Origin: Clostridia bacterium | Lineage (GTDB): Bacteria; Bacillota; Clostridia; TANB77; CAG-465 | DNA length: 48,319 nt | Assembly (NCBI GenBank): GCA_026415435.1 | Contig: JAOAHC010000034.1 | Location: 1 to 48,319, forward strand | Direction of reading: 5' to 3' | Part shown: in pieces, positions 27,470-37,177 of the stretch | Numbering within the stretch: the stretch's first letter is position 1 | Layout: each line of letters begins with the position of its first letter | Translations under genes and position numbers: made by a program | Notes under the pieces: model-generated | The model's database searches: none | The model's input: the letters and a program-made list of their open reading frames with translations, nothing else | What the model was told of the DNA's origin: nothing

Positions 27470-28489
27470 ATGGGGATAATGACTAAAGAATTAGGTATTG
27501 ATTTAGGTACATCAAACATTAGAATATATGCTAAGGGAAGAGGTATCGTATTAGACGAACCTTCTGTAGTGGCAATAAATAAAATAACATCTGAAGTTTT
27601 AGCTGTAGGAAAAGAAGCAAAAGAAATGCTTGGTAGAACACCGGATAATATAATTGCTGTAAAACCTTTAAAAGATGGTGTTATTGCCGATTTTATGGGT
27701 ACAAAAATGTTGGTACAAACATTAATTTCAAAAGTAGTACCAAAAACACTTTTTCAAAAGTTAAGACTTGTTGTTTCTGTTCCTTGCGGAATAACAGACG
27801 TTGAAGAAAGAGCAGTAGAAGGGGTATTATACAAAGTAGGGGCAAAAGATGTATATTTAATGGAAGAATCTATGGCCGCAGCAATAGGTGCAGGACTTAA
27901 GGTTAAAAGACCTGAAGGTTGTATGATTGTTGATATTGGTGCGGGTACTAGTGAAATAGCGGTTTTATCTTTAGAGGGAATAGTAGTTTCAAATTCTATT
28001 AGACTAGGTGGAGATAAATTAGATAAAGATATAATTGATTATATTAGAGTTAACTTTAACGTTATAATAAGTGAAACAGAAGCTGAAGAAATTAAAAAGC
28101 AAATTGGATCTGTGACAGAGACTATGACAGAAGAAAAAATGAATGTAAAAGGAAGAAATCTTACAACAGGTCTTCCTAATACAATAACTGTTACAAGTAA
28201 GGATATCAAAAATGCAATGCAAGATTCAATTGATGTAATTATAAAAGCAATTAAATCTGTATTAGAACAAACACCTCCTGAGCTTTCATCAGATATTATG
28301 GAACAAGGAATTACTTTGTCAGGTGGATGTGCACAAATAAATAATATAGACATGTATATTAGCGATAAAATTGGAATACCAGTTCATATCGCTCAAAGTC
28401 CTCTTGAATGCGTAGCAAAAGGGGTAGGAACTGCTTTAGAAGTTATAGAAGTATTAAAAAAAGCAGTTAAAACTAGAAAAAATAGATAG
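27470..28489 (+). CDS. mreB: Rod-shape-determining actin-like protein MreB
   Basis: A 339-residue bacterial actin that polymerises at the inner membrane and positions cell-wall synthesis along the cell side. Visible are the phosphate-1 loop GIDLGTSNIRIY, the phosphate-2 region IVDIGAGTSEIAVLS and the adenosine motif TLSGGCAQINNIDMYI. ATG 27470 is chosen, eight bases after AAGGAG; an in-frame GTG at 27461 overlaps the ribosome site. Followed by mreC and mreD. Confidence 0.95.
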   Translation: MGIMTKELGIDLGTSNIRIYAKGRGIVLDEPSVVAINKITSEVLAVGKEAKEMLGRTPDNIIAVKPLKDGVIADFMGTKMLVQTLISKVVPKTLFQKLRLVVSVPCGITDVEERAVEGVLYKVGAKDVYLMEESMAAAIGAGLKVKRPEGCMIVDIGAGTSEIAVLSLEGIVVSNSIRLGGDKLDKDIIDYIRVNFNVIISETEAEEIKKQIGSVTETMTEEKMNVKGRNLTTGLPNTITVTSKDIKNAMQDSIDVIIKAIKSVLEQTPPELSSDIMEQGITLSGGCAQINNIDMYISDKIGIPVHIAQSPLECVAKGVGTALEVIEVLKKAVKTRKNR

Positions 28490-28504
28490 CAAGGAGAATA
28501 GGTA

Positions 28505-29350
28505 ATGAAATATAGCTATAATTTTGATAATAAAAAGAAAATAGGTAAAAAGAGAATTATATTTGTTATAGTATTTATAGCACTTGTACTTACTACTTCT
28601 TCTTTTATATTTAAAGATAGTAGCAATATTGTTATAAGAAATATTTCAAATGTGGTTATATCACCATTTAAGTCGTTCTATAACGCATTTTATGGGCTAT
28701 CTTACGGTACTAAACAATATTTTGCAAATACTAAAAAACTAAGTAGCCAAAATGAAGAACTTGAAAATGAAGTTAAAGATATGCAATATAGTTTGCTGGA
28801 TGTTGAAAGATTAAAAAAAGAAAATGATTCACTTAAGCAAATGCTGAAAATCAACACAGTATTTCAACATTTTAACGTAAAATATGCAAAAATTATTGCA
28901 AGGGAACATGATAATTGGACTCAAACTTTTGTATTAGATATAGGAAGTAAAGACGGAATAAAAGAAAATCAATCTGTTATACATGAAAATGGATTAGTAG
29001 GATATATTTCAAAGGTAAATGAGGATACAAGTACAGTAGTTACAATTTTAGATCCTATAGTTTCTGTTAGTGTTAACATAAGCACTATAAACGAATTTGC
29101 TGTTTTACAAGGGGATCTAACGTTAAAAGCAAACAACAGACTAAGACTTGTATATATTCCAATAGGTGCAGAAGTCTCTGTAGGAGATGTGTTATATAGT
29201 TCTGGGTTAGGTTCGATTTATCCAAGTGGACTTCCGGTTGCTAAAATAGTAGACGTTGTAAATAAGAAAAATGATATTGATAGATATGCGATTGCTGAGA
29301 CTACAGTTAATATTCGTACTATATCAGAAGTTGGTATAATAGTAAATTAA
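28505..29350 (+). CDS. mreC: Rod-shape-determining protein MreC
   Basis: A 281-residue single-pass protein. Its membrane helix is about residues 19-37 (IIFVIVFIALVLTTSSFIF), followed by a coiled coil (about 75-115, rich in KLSSQNEELENEV-type heptads). The outer two-lobed beta domain has ENGLVGYISKVNEDTSTVVT and YSSGLGSIYPSGLPVAKIV, which are diagnostic for MreC. It scaffolds the elongation complex between MreB, MreD and PBP2. AAGGAGA precedes the start. Confidence 0.95.
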   Translation: MKYSYNFDNKKKIGKKRIIFVIVFIALVLTTSSFIFKDSSNIVIRNISNVVISPFKSFYNAFYGLSYGTKQYFANTKKLSSQNEELENEVKDMQYSLLDVERLKKENDSLKQMLKINTVFQHFNVKYAKIIAREHDNWTQTFVLDIGSKDGIKENQSVIHENGLVGYISKVNEDTSTVVTILDPIVSVSVNISTINEFAVLQGDLTLKANNRLRLVYIPIGAEVSVGDVLYSSGLGSIYPSGLPVAKIVDVVNKKNDIDRYAIAETTVNIRTISEVGIIVN

Positions 29351-29362
29351 GTGGGGATAGAT

Positions 29363-29899
29363 ATGGTTAGAAAGTTATTAGCCTTTTTAAAAGTAATATT
29401 AGTAATTATATGTATATACTTAATACAAATATATGTTATTGATTCTAGGACTTTGTTTGGAATAAAGCCTAACTTAGTATTAGTTTCTGTTATAACTATA
29501 AGTTTATGGTATGGATTATATATTGGTTCGTTTTATTCACTTATAATAGGATTTTTGACAGATCTAATTTTTTTAAATAGTAATGGAATTTTTACAATAT
29601 CATACACAATAACAGGAACTCTAATAGGTTTTTTTAACTATAATTATAGGAGAGAAAATAGAGTGGCTCTTCTATATGTTACAGCATTTGGAATACTACT
29701 TTTTGAATTCGTCGAGTATACATGTTATATATTTATTGCTAGCGATTTTGTTAATATATTTTACTTTATAAAACAAGTAATAATATCTTCATTACTAAAT
29801 ATCTGTATGGCATATATTTTATATGGGATATTGTATAAAATTACAAAAAATATAAGTGAAGGGCTATCAGATGAAGAAACTCTTCAGGAACTAAGGTGA
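29363..29899 (+). CDS. mreD: Rod-shape-determining protein MreD
   Basis: A 178-residue integral membrane protein with about five helices; PNLVLVSVITISLWYGLYIG and GFLTDLIF are the conserved MreD core. ATG 29363 follows GTGGGGA by five bases, so that start is preferred to the GTG at 29351. It is the third member of mreBCD and lies eight bases upstream of the PBP2 gene. Confidence 0.92.
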   Translation: MVRKLLAFLKVILVIICIYLIQIYVIDSRTLFGIKPNLVLVSVITISLWYGLYIGSFYSLIIGFLTDLIFLNSNGIFTISYTITGTLIGFFNYNYRRENRVALLYVTAFGILLFEFVEYTCYIFIASDFVNIFYFIKQVIISSLLNICMAYILYGILYKITKNISEGLSDEETLQELR

Positions 29900-29906
29900 T
29901 ATATTT

Positions 29907-32006
29907 ATGAAAGAAACATTAAAAAAAATATTTGAAATACTTTCTAATAGAGCATTTATATTATCTTTATTAGTTATAATTATATCCGTAGTATATGTTA
30001 TACAACTTTTTAATATACAAATAGTAAATGGACAGGAATATAGAGAAAAATCAGAAAAAAAGATGTTAAGAAATAAAACTATTGTAGCTCCAAGGGGAGA
30101 GATTTACGATAGAAATGGAGTTGTACTGGCTACAAATAAGCTTGCTTTTGATGTACATATATATAAAGTTAAAGTTGATAATAGTACCTTAAATAATGCT
30201 TTTTCAAAATTAATAAAAATACTTGAAGAAAATTCAGATAAAATATATTCAACTTTTCCAATTTCAGAAGATCACACTGGTTTTAGTTTTACTTCTGAGG
30301 ATGAAGAGAAGAGTTGGAAAAAAGAACTTAAAATACCTGAAGGGTATAAATTTAACCAAGTAGTTGATATGTATATTGATAAATATGATTTGAAAAACTA
30401 TGATAGAAATTTAGCTATTAAAATTATAATGATAAGATATGAAGCAAATTATAATAACTACTCTTTATTTAAATCTACCACAATAGCAAAAGATATTAGC
30501 GAAAAATCTGTGGCAAGAATTGAGGAAGAAAAAGCTTCTTTACAAGGAATAGAAACAGTTGCAATTCCTAAAAGATATTATCCTAATATTTCTCTTGCAA
30601 ACCATGTTTTAGGTTATGTAAGTAAAATAAGTTCAGATGAATATAATAGACTTAGTAGTCAAGGGTATTCTTATGATAGTATAATAGGTAAATACGGAGT
30701 TGAACAAACATTTGAAAAGTATTTAAAAGGTACTGATGGAGTAAATAAAACAGAAGTAGATTCTCTAGGTATTGTTACATCAGAACAGGTATCAAAAGAA
30801 CCCATTTCTGGTGATAATGTTACTCTTACCATAGACTATAGATTGCAAAAGGTAGCAGAACAATCTCTTATCAAAACGATAAATGATATAAAAACAGGAA
30901 CGAGTACAATTAAAAAGACTCCAGATGCAAATGCAGGTGCTGTTGTTGTTTTAGATACTCAAAATGGTGAGGTTCTTGCAATGGCAAGTTATCCAACTTT
31001 TGATACTAATCAATTTGTGGATGGTATTTCAAGAAAAGAGTGGAATGCAATTTTAAATGATCCACTAAGTCCCATGATAAATAGGGTTGTAGCTGGTAGA
31101 TATTCACCAGGTTCTACTTTCAAAATGTTAGTAGGTCTTGCTGGTCTTGAAAATAAAGCTATAACTGTAGATGAAAAAATTAATGATCCAGGAATATATC
31201 CATATGGTCATAATCCTAAGTGTTGGCTATATGAGTTAAGAAAAGTCACACATGGAAATATAGATTTATCTCAAGCTATTAAGGTTTCATGTAACTGCTA
31301 TTTTTATGAGGTTGGTAGAAGACTTGGAGTTGAAAAAATAATAGAATTTGCTAAATTATTTGGACTTGGAGAAAAAACTGGAATTGAACTTAAAGATGAA
31401 ATAAGTGGTCAAATAGCAGGAGATGGAGCTAAAACATGGTATTTAGGGGAAACTTTATCGGCTGCAATTGGTCAATCGGGTAATTCGTATACCCCTATAG
31501 AACTTGTAAATTATATTTCAACAATTGCAAATGGAGGCAATCTAAATCAAGTTACTCTTATAAAAAATATACAAGATAAGAATAAAAGCTACGTAAATCA
31601 GTCTGAAATAGATTCATATGTAAAAGAGTATACTGGTATTGATTTTAAAACAAGAAAAATAAATTTAGATTCTTCGTATATTGATTCAGTAAAGCAAGGT
31701 ATGTTATCCGTTACGTCTGAAGTAGGAGGAACTTCATATATAGTATTCAAAAATTCTAGTATAGAGGTTGCTGGAAAAACCGGTACAGCTCAAGTAAGCA
31801 GTGGTTCAAATAACGGGATATTTGTTGGCTTTGCTCCTTATGACAAGCCTAGAATTGCGGTTGTAGCTATAATAGAACATGGTGGTGAGGGTACATATAC
31901 AGCAAATGTTGTAAAACCTATAATGGAAGAATATTTTAATATATCAAAACAAAACGAAAGTACAAAGACAACAGAAAACGTGAATGGTGAGGGAATTAAG
32001 TTCTAA
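29907..32006 (+). CDS. mrdA: Penicillin-binding protein 2 (elongation transpeptidase)
   Basis: A 699-residue class B PBP with an N-terminal anchor (about residues 17-36, FILSLLVIIISVVYVIQLF). The dimerisation domain starts with RNKTIVAPRGEIYDRNG. The transpeptidase domain has SPGSTFKM (catalytic Ser403 in SxxK), SCN (SxN motif) and AGKTGTAQ (KTG, Lys624). It cross-links peptidoglycan during elongation, working with MreBCD encoded directly upstream. The expected minCDE genes do not follow. Confidence 0.95.
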   Translation: MKETLKKIFEILSNRAFILSLLVIIISVVYVIQLFNIQIVNGQEYREKSEKKMLRNKTIVAPRGEIYDRNGVVLATNKLAFDVHIYKVKVDNSTLNNAFSKLIKILEENSDKIYSTFPISEDHTGFSFTSEDEEKSWKKELKIPEGYKFNQVVDMYIDKYDLKNYDRNLAIKIIMIRYEANYNNYSLFKSTTIAKDISEKSVARIEEEKASLQGIETVAIPKRYYPNISLANHVLGYVSKISSDEYNRLSSQGYSYDSIIGKYGVEQTFEKYLKGTDGVNKTEVDSLGIVTSEQVSKEPISGDNVTLTIDYRLQKVAEQSLIKTINDIKTGTSTIKKTPDANAGAVVVLDTQNGEVLAMASYPTFDTNQFVDGISRKEWNAILNDPLSPMINRVVAGRYSPGSTFKMLVGLAGLENKAITVDEKINDPGIYPYGHNPKCWLYELRKVTHGNIDLSQAIKVSCNCYFYEVGRRLGVEKIIEFAKLFGLGEKTGIELKDEISGQIAGDGAKTWYLGETLSAAIGQSGNSYTPIELVNYISTIANGGNLNQVTLIKNIQDKNKSYVNQSEIDSYVKEYTGIDFKTRKINLDSSYIDSVKQGMLSVTSEVGGTSYIVFKNSSIEVAGKTGTAQVSSGSNNGIFVGFAPYDKPRIAVVAIIEHGGEGTYTANVVKPIMEEYFNISKQNESTKTTENVNGEGIKF

Positions 32007-32031
32007 ACTTTAAAATTTTACATAAAAAATG

Positions 32032-32060
32032 TTGACTTTATTTTACAAATATTGTACAAT
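32032..32060 (+). promoter_or_regulatory. Promoter of the 49-residue/coiled-coil gene pair
   Basis: TTGACT (32032-32037) and TACAAT (32055-32060) have a 17-base spacer. The pair therefore has its own promoter, separate from the mre operon; the leader is about 65 bases. Confidence 0.7.
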
Positions 32061-32130
32061 TATATATAACAGTATGCATTAAAAAGTATATAAAGAGGTT
32101 AAACTAATGATAAGTTGAAAGGAGGAAATT

Positions 32131-32280
32131 ATGGATACAAATGTAATTTTCGATATAAAAGATGGTGAATTAGAACAATTGGATGTTCAAAATGTAGCTG
32201 ATTTAAAGGTTGAATTAGAAGATGCTATGCAAACAGTTAAGGGTTTAATAGATCAATGTGATGAAGCACTAAACGATTAA
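32131..32280 (+). CDS. Small acidic helical protein, 49 residues, unknown
   Basis: A 49-codon frame with a perfect AAAGGAGGAAATT ribosome site just before ATG 32131. The protein begins MDTNVIFDIKDGELEQ and ends with an amphipathic acidic helix (VADLKVELEDAMQTVKGLID). It has one cysteine near the end and no signal or membrane segment. It is too short for most automatic gene callers, but the ribosome site, strong promoter and 28-base gap to the next gene support it. It probably acts with the coiled-coil protein encoded downstream. I recognise no family. Confidence 0.75.
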   Translation: MDTNVIFDIKDGELEQLDVQNVADLKVELEDAMQTVKGLIDQCDEALND

Positions 32281-32308
32281 TAATTTTTTGTAAAAAGGAG
32301 TAAAATAT

Positions 32309-33442
32309 ATGGAAATTGAAAAATTAAATAGCGAGTATACAAAATCTAAACAGATATTTGATAGATTAAATCTACAAAAAGATAAGTTTAAAGATATGGA
32401 ATTAGAAGTAAGAAGACTTATTAGAGATGTATCTGTACTTAAGATTCAAATAGAGCAACATGAAGAAGATGGTAACAAATCTCAAGTTGCAATAGAACAA
32501 AAAGAATTACAAACAAAATTGGATCAAATTAGAGAAATGAAAGATAAATTGGCCAAATATGATGAAGCTTTAAGTAAGGCAAATGAACAAGTTGATGCTT
32601 ATATTCAACAAATTTCTAATAATCCAGAAATAAAAAAACAACTTAATGAGGCTCTAATGAAAAAGTTACAAAGGGAAATTTTTTCAAAAGGTAAAGAAAG
32701 AAATGAGCTGGAAGCCAAAAATAATAAATACAAGAACTTTATAGCTAAATGTGATGAAGATCCTAATATAAGAAAAAATTTAGATAAAATAGCTGAATGT
32801 AAAAAAAGACTTGATGAACTTGCAAAAGAACCGCAACCTTTGTCAGGAGAAAAATTAAAAGAAGCTAATTCTTTAAAAGCCTCAATGAGAAGAGCTAAAG
32901 AAAAAATATCTAATATAACAAATGGAGAAATATCACCTGAGTTTTTTGATAAAATAACTTCTTACGATGAATTTAAGTGTGAAATAAAAAGTAATGATAA
33001 ATATATTATAGGACTTAATAAAATAATTAGTAATAATGAGATTGCGCACAATAAATGTGCTGCAATTATAGATAATAGTATTAATTCATCTGATCCAATT
33101 AACTCTAAAAAAGGTTATGGACAATATGAAAATAATGGTACTATAAGTAATTTGCCTACAATTACTGAGAAAACTTTCGGAGAAAAGATAGGACAATTCT
33201 TTAAGAACGTAAAGACAAAAATTATGAACTATATTAATGGTAACGATAAAGGAGCATCGGCTTCGTCAACAGCTGAACCACAATCAAATTCTCAACAAGA
33301 AGTATCTGATAAAAATAATTTTAGAGATGTTTTAAAATATGGCATTGCAAAAGATGTTATGGAAACAATGAAAACAGATGCTTTAAGAGAAGCAAAAAAA
33401 GAAAGAAAAGCTAAATCTTCAGAAGATAAAAGCGAAAGATAG
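32309..33442 (+). CDS. Long coiled-coil protein, unknown function
   Basis: A 377-residue protein. Residues 1-120 and 125-200 are heptad-rich coiled coils (LRQ/KLDQIREMKDKLAKYDEAL-type spacing); residues 210-260 are helical with two cysteines. About 265-330 is a disordered Ser/Asn/Gly-rich segment (GASASSTAEPQSNSQQE), and the end is a very basic tail (REAKKERKAKSSEDKSER). No membrane helix or signal peptide is visible. AAAAAGGAG precedes ATG 32309. It is co-transcribed with the 49-residue acidic protein, so an acidic/basic partnership is plausible. It stands just after the PBP2 gene where many Clostridia have minCDE. Confidence 0.8.
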   Translation: MEIEKLNSEYTKSKQIFDRLNLQKDKFKDMELEVRRLIRDVSVLKIQIEQHEEDGNKSQVAIEQKELQTKLDQIREMKDKLAKYDEALSKANEQVDAYIQQISNNPEIKKQLNEALMKKLQREIFSKGKERNELEAKNNKYKNFIAKCDEDPNIRKNLDKIAECKKRLDELAKEPQPLSGEKLKEANSLKASMRRAKEKISNITNGEISPEFFDKITSYDEFKCEIKSNDKYIIGLNKIISNNEIAHNKCAAIIDNSINSSDPINSKKGYGQYENNGTISNLPTITEKTFGEKIGQFFKNVKTKIMNYINGNDKGASASSTAEPQSNSQQEVSDKNNFRDVLKYGIAKDVMETMKTDALREAKKERKAKSSEDKSER

Positions 33443-33533
33443 TTTTAACAAAGAATGTAAAGTAAAATAAAATGTATCCTTTATCAAGGACAATTAAAAA
33501 AGAGTGTAAAATCTATTAAGATTTTATTCTTAT

Positions 33534-33574
33534 AGAAGATGATTTCTGTATTCTACAGTAGTCATCTTTTTTTA
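33534..33574 (+). terminator. Terminator before uvrA
   Basis: aagatga/tcatctt with an inner ctgta/tacag stem, followed by TTTTTT, ends the coiled-coil gene unit. The rest of 33443-33758 holds only this and the uvrA promoter. Confidence 0.75.
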
Positions 33575-33619
33575 AGCCAATTGATAGCTATAATTATTAT
33601 AATATTTTATAAATAGCTA

Positions 33620-33648
33620 TTGACAAATAAACAAATGTTCTATATAAT
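33620..33648 (+). promoter_or_regulatory. Consensus promoter of uvrA
   Basis: TTGACA (33620-33625), a 17-base spacer and TATAAT (33643-33648) are a perfect sigma-A promoter. The leader to uvrA is about 100 bases. Confidence 0.8.
33629..33640. promoter_or_regulatory. LexA-like operator inside the uvrA promoter
   Basis: aaacaaatgttc differs from the Gram-positive LexA/DinR pattern GAAC-N4-GTTC by one base and lies exactly between the -35 and -10. uvrA is SOS-controlled in other Firmicutes, so repression by LexA is plausible. Confidence 0.5.
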
Positions 33649-33758
33649 GTATAAGAATATAATTATTGAAAATAATATAGTTGTTGCCAAATTTATCTAT
33701 TGATATGTATGGTATAATTATATAAATATACTTTGATTTTATGTTTTGGGGGATTAAG

Positions 33759-36590
33759 ATGTTAGATAAAATAATAGTAAAGGGTGCAAAAGAACACAAT
33801 TTAAAAAATATAGATTTAGAAATACCTAGAGACAAGCTTGTTGTATTTACTGGGCTTTCAGGTTCTGGTAAATCTTCCCTTGCATTTGACACCATATATG
33901 CGGAGGGACAAAGAAGATATGTAGAATCATTATCTTCATATGCAAGACAATTTCTAGGTTTAATGGAAAAGCCAGATGTAGAATATATAGAGGGACTTTC
34001 TCCTGCAATATCAATTGATCAAAAGACAACATCAAAAAATCCTCGTTCTACAGTAGGTACAGTAACAGAAATATATGATTATTTTCGTCTACTTTATGCA
34101 AGAGTGGGTGTACCACACTGTCCTGAATGTGGTAAAGTCATAAGAAAACAGACTATAGATGAAATAGTTGATAAAATAATGGAGCTTGAAAAGGGTACAA
34201 AAATAATTGTAATGGCTCCAGTAATACGTGGCAAAAAAGGTGAACACGTAAAAATATTAGAACAAGCTCTAAAAGAAGGTTTTGTAAGGGCAAGAATAGA
34301 TTCGGAAATTTTTGATTTGTCTGAGCAAATACCTAGTATTGATAAAAATAAAAAGCATAACATTGAAATAGTAGTAGATAGATTAGTTATAAGTGAAGAT
34401 ATAAGACAAAGACTTTCAGATTCTGTAGAACTTGCATTAAAACAGGCAAACAATTTAGTTCTAATAAATGTTGTTGATGGTGATGAGCATTTATTTAGTC
34501 AAAATTATGCATGTCCAGATTGTGATATAAGTATAGAAGAATTAACACCAAGAATGTTTTCTTTTAATAGTCCATTTGGAGCATGTCCGGATTGTACGGG
34601 ACTAGGAGAACTTTTAAAAATAGATCCTGATAAAATAATTCCTGATAAGAGTAAAAAGCTAAACGATTATAGCGCTATTCAGGGATGGGCAGGTAGTACA
34701 ATGGATAGTATAAGTGCCATGTACATAACTGGTCTTTGCAAATATTATAAAATTAATGCAAATACTAAAATCCAAGATTTGCCAAAGGACTTCTTAAATG
34801 TATTATTATATGGAAGTAAAGGAGAAAAAATCAAATTTCAGCATTTGTCAAAAACATTTGTAAGGGATTTTGAATCGGAATTTGAAGGTGTAGTAAATGC
34901 ATTAGAAAGAAGATTTAGGGAAACTACATCTCAAGGTATGAAGCAATATTATGAGCAATTTATGGATACAAGTCCTTGTAATACTTGTGGTGGTGCTAGA
35001 TTAAAAAAGACAAGTTTGGCAGTTAAAGTGGGAAGGTTAAATATACATGAACTATGTAATATGAGCATAACTAATATAAAAGAATATATAAGGGAATTAG
35101 ACGAAAATGTATTATCGGCTAAAGATAAAAAAATAGCGGAACAAATTGTTAAAGAATTAAACAGTAGACTTGGCTTTTTGATTGATGTAGGACTTAACTA
35201 CCTAACTCTCTCTAGAAGTTCGGGTACTTTATCGGGTGGAGAGGCACAAAGAATAAGGCTTGCAACACAAATTGGTTCTGGGTTAACAGGAGTACTATAT
35301 ATACTAGATGAACCAAGTATAGGATTACATCAGAAAGATAATGAAAAATTACTTAATTCTTTAAAAAAAATGAGAGATATTGGTAATACCCTGATAGTTG
35401 TAGAACATGATGAAGATACTATGAATGAGGCAGATTATATTGTGGATATAGGACCCGGTGCAGGTGTTCATGGTGGTAACGTGGTTTTTGCTGGTACTCC
35501 AGAAGAAATTAAAAAATGCGATTCATCTATAACAGGAAAGTATTTGAGTGGTAAGATAAAAGTTGAGACTCCTGATGAAAGAAGAAAAATAAAGAACGGA
35601 TATATTGAAATTAAGGGAGTAAAAGAAAATAATTTAAAAAACATAGATGTAAAAATACCACTTGGTGTATTTACTTGCGTTACAGGAGTATCTGGCTCAG
35701 GAAAAAGCACACTTGTAAATGAAATATTATATAAATCAGTAGCAAATAAGTTAAATAATGAGAGAATAAAACCAGGACAACACGATAAAATAGTTGGTAT
35801 AGATAAATTAGATAAAATAATTAATATTGACCAGTCACCTATAGGTAGAACTCCTCGTTCAAATCCAGCTACATATACCGGAATGTTTGATCCTATAAGA
35901 GATATTTTTGCTCAAACTAATGAAGCAAAAATAAGAGGATATCAAAAAGGCAGATTTAGCTTTAATGTACCAGGTGGTAGATGTGAAGCATGCAGTGGGG
36001 ATGGAATAATCAAAATTGAAATGCACTTTTTACCGGATGTATATGTACCTTGTGAGGTATGTAAAGGTAAAAGATATAGTAAGGAAACTCTAGAAGTAAA
36101 ATATAAAGGAAAAAATATAAGTGAAATTTTAGATATGACAGTTGAGGAAGGTTTGGAGTTTTTCAAAAATATAGCAAGTATAAAAAATAAGATACAGACA
36201 CTTTTTGATGTTGGACTTGGATATATAACTTTAGGTCAACCTTCTACGACACTATCAGGTGGTGAAGCTCAAAGAATTAAGCTTGCAACTGAGTTATCAA
36301 AACGCTCAACAGGAAATACGCTATACATATTAGATGAACCTACTACAGGACTACATATGGCAGATGTACATAATTTGATTCACATTATTAATCGTCTAAC
36401 AGATGCAGGTAATACTGTAGTTATAATAGAACATAATTTAGATATGATAAAATGTGCAGACTATATTGTTGACTTAGGACCAGATGGTGGAGATAAAGGC
36501 GGTACAATAGTTATTGCTGATACACCTGAAAAGGTTGCAAAATGTGAAAATAGTTATACAGGACAATTTTTAAAAAAATTACTTAAATAA
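33759..36590 (+). CDS. uvrA: Excinuclease ABC subunit A
   Basis: A 943-residue damage-recognition ATPase of nucleotide excision repair; with UvrB it scans DNA for bulky lesions. Two ABC modules are visible: Walker [11 protein letters not shown] near residue 31 and [10 protein letters not shown] in the second half, and ABC signatures LSGGEAQRI twice. Zinc-finger cysteines occur as CPECGK, CPDCD/CPDCTG, CNTCGG and CEACSGDG...CEVCKGKRY. Start ATG 33759 has GGGGGAT six bases upstream; an ATG at 33741 lies before it without a ribosome site. uvrB and uvrC are not in the window. Confidence 0.97.
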   Translation: MLDKIIVKGAKEHNLKNIDLEIPRDKLVVFTGLSGSGKSSLAFDTIYAEGQRRYVESLSSYARQFLGLMEKPDVEYIEGLSPAISIDQKTTSKNPRSTVGTVTEIYDYFRLLYARVGVPHCPECGKVIRKQTIDEIVDKIMELEKGTKIIVMAPVIRGKKGEHVKILEQALKEGFVRARIDSEIFDLSEQIPSIDKNKKHNIEIVVDRLVISEDIRQRLSDSVELALKQANNLVLINVVDGDEHLFSQNYACPDCDISIEELTPRMFSFNSPFGACPDCTGLGELLKIDPDKIIPDKSKKLNDYSAIQGWAGSTMDSISAMYITGLCKYYKINANTKIQDLPKDFLNVLLYGSKGEKIKFQHLSKTFVRDFESEFEGVVNALERRFRETTSQGMKQYYEQFMDTSPCNTCGGARLKKTSLAVKVGRLNIHELCNMSITNIKEYIRELDENVLSAKDKKIAEQIVKELNSRLGFLIDVGLNYLTLSRSSGTLSGGEAQRIRLATQIGSGLTGVLYILDEPSIGLHQKDNEKLLNSLKKMRDIGNTLIVVEHDEDTMNEADYIVDIGPGAGVHGGNVVFAGTPEEIKKCDSSITGKYLSGKIKVETPDERRKIKNGYIEIKGVKENNLKNIDVKIPLGVFTCVTGVSGSGKSTLVNEILYKSVANKLNNERIKPGQHDKIVGIDKLDKIINIDQSPIGRTPRSNPATYTGMFDPIRDIFAQTNEAKIRGYQKGRFSFNVPGGRCEACSGDGIIKIEMHFLPDVYVPCEVCKGKRYSKETLEVKYKGKNISEILDMTVEEGLEFFKNIASIKNKIQTLFDVGLGYITLGQPSTTLSGGEAQRIKLATELSKRSTGNTLYILDEPTTGLHMADVHNLIHIINRLTDAGNTVVIIEHNLDMIKCADYIVDLGPDGGDKGGTIVIADTPEKVAKCENSYTGQFLKKLLK

Positions 36591-36597
36591 TATAAAG

Positions 36598-36626
36598 CCC
36601 AGCATAAATTTAGTATTTATGCTGGG
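36598..36626. terminator. Hairpin between uvrA and the small minus-strand genes
   Basis: cccagcataaat and atttatgctggg form a perfect 12-bp stem with a five-base loop, eight bases after the uvrA stop. It lacks a long T run, so termination is likely but may be inefficient. Confidence 0.6.
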
Positions 36627-36702
36627 TAAGTATATATTTAATGTTTTCATATGTTGCATATTCTACACATAAGTATTTTTGTAAGGATTTACTTTAATAA
36701 TT

Positions 36703-36846
36703 TTAGCAGCATCCTCCGCAGCAGAATAATAGAACTACGATTATTATTATGATCCATATACAGCAGCAATTTCCGCCACCGAAGAATCCTCCGCCTCCGC
36801 AGTTGTTTCCACATCCGCATCCGCCGCCACATCTTTCATCTATCAT
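36703..36846 (-). CDS. Tiny Cys/Gly-rich membrane-anchored protein, 47 residues
   Basis: A 47-codon minus-strand frame starting MIDERCGGGCGCGNNC, then a Gly-rich stretch (GGGGFFGGGNCCC), one strongly hydrophobic helix (IWIIIIIVVLLF) and a CCGGCC end. About 11 of 47 residues are cysteine. AAAGGAGGGAAA lies five bases before ATG 36846. The Gly-rich segment plus a single hydrophobic helix recalls small YjcZ-type sporulation proteins, and many cysteines recall spore-coat cross-linking, but neither is proven. It is 20 bases downstream of another tiny gene. Confidence 0.7.
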   Translation of the reverse strand: MIDERCGGGCGCGNNCGGGGFFGGGNCCCIWIIIIIVVLLFCCGGCC

Positions 36847-36866
36847 GATATTTCCCTCCTTTGCTC

Positions 36867-37022
36867 TTACAGTAATGCTCCAGTTCCAGAAAAGAATGGA
36901 GTTGAGCTATTCAACATAAAAAAGTTATCAAAGCTCAATGGTGTAGATGAATTTATCCTATTACAGTTAAAAAATATTACTATAAGTAGCAGAAACCAAA
37001 TAAATGAGTTATCCTTACACAT
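36867..37022 (-). CDS. Tiny secreted or membrane protein, 51 residues
   Basis: A 51-codon minus-strand frame starting MCKDNSFIWFLLLIVIFFNC, which reads as one N-terminal membrane helix or signal sequence, followed by a polar Ser/Asn/Phe-rich tail (the STPLSFDNFFMLNSSTPFF stretch) containing the near repeat NSSTP twice. AAGGAGG precedes ATG 37022. It forms a tandem unit with the Cys/Gly-rich gene. No family is recognised. Confidence 0.6.
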   Translation of the reverse strand: MCKDNSFIWFLLLIVIFFNCNRINSSTPLSFDNFFMLNSSTPFFSGTGALL

Positions 37023-37035
37023 CCTAATATCCTCC

Positions 37036-37088
37036 TTAGATCGAAAACCTTATTATGTATTTTTGTTTTTGATTTATTTTCGATCTAA
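37036..37088. repeat. Inverted repeat upstream of the tiny minus-strand genes
   Basis: ttagatcgaaaa (about 37037-37048) and ttttcgatctaa (37077-37088) are 12-base inverted arms about 28 bases apart. On the minus-strand transcript the second arm runs directly into the AGGAGG of the 51-residue gene, so pairing could affect ribosome access; it could also be an operator. Confidence 0.6.
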
Positions 37089-37122
37089 TATAATATATTC
37101 ATAAAAAAAAAAATGGTTACAC

Positions 37123-37151
37123 TTGACTGTAATATTTTTTTTTGGTAAAAT
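37123..37151 (+). promoter_or_regulatory. Promoter of rlmD
   Basis: TTGACT (37123-37128) and TAAAAT (37146-37151) have a 17-base spacer, 26 bases before the TTG start. Confidence 0.65.
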
Positions 37152-37177
37152 TTTAATATATTCAAATGGAGGTTATT

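Noticed and set aside
32131..33442. Divergent minCDE or a type VII secretion pair
   Set aside because: No Walker motif, topological-specificity helix or WXG motif is visible in either protein.
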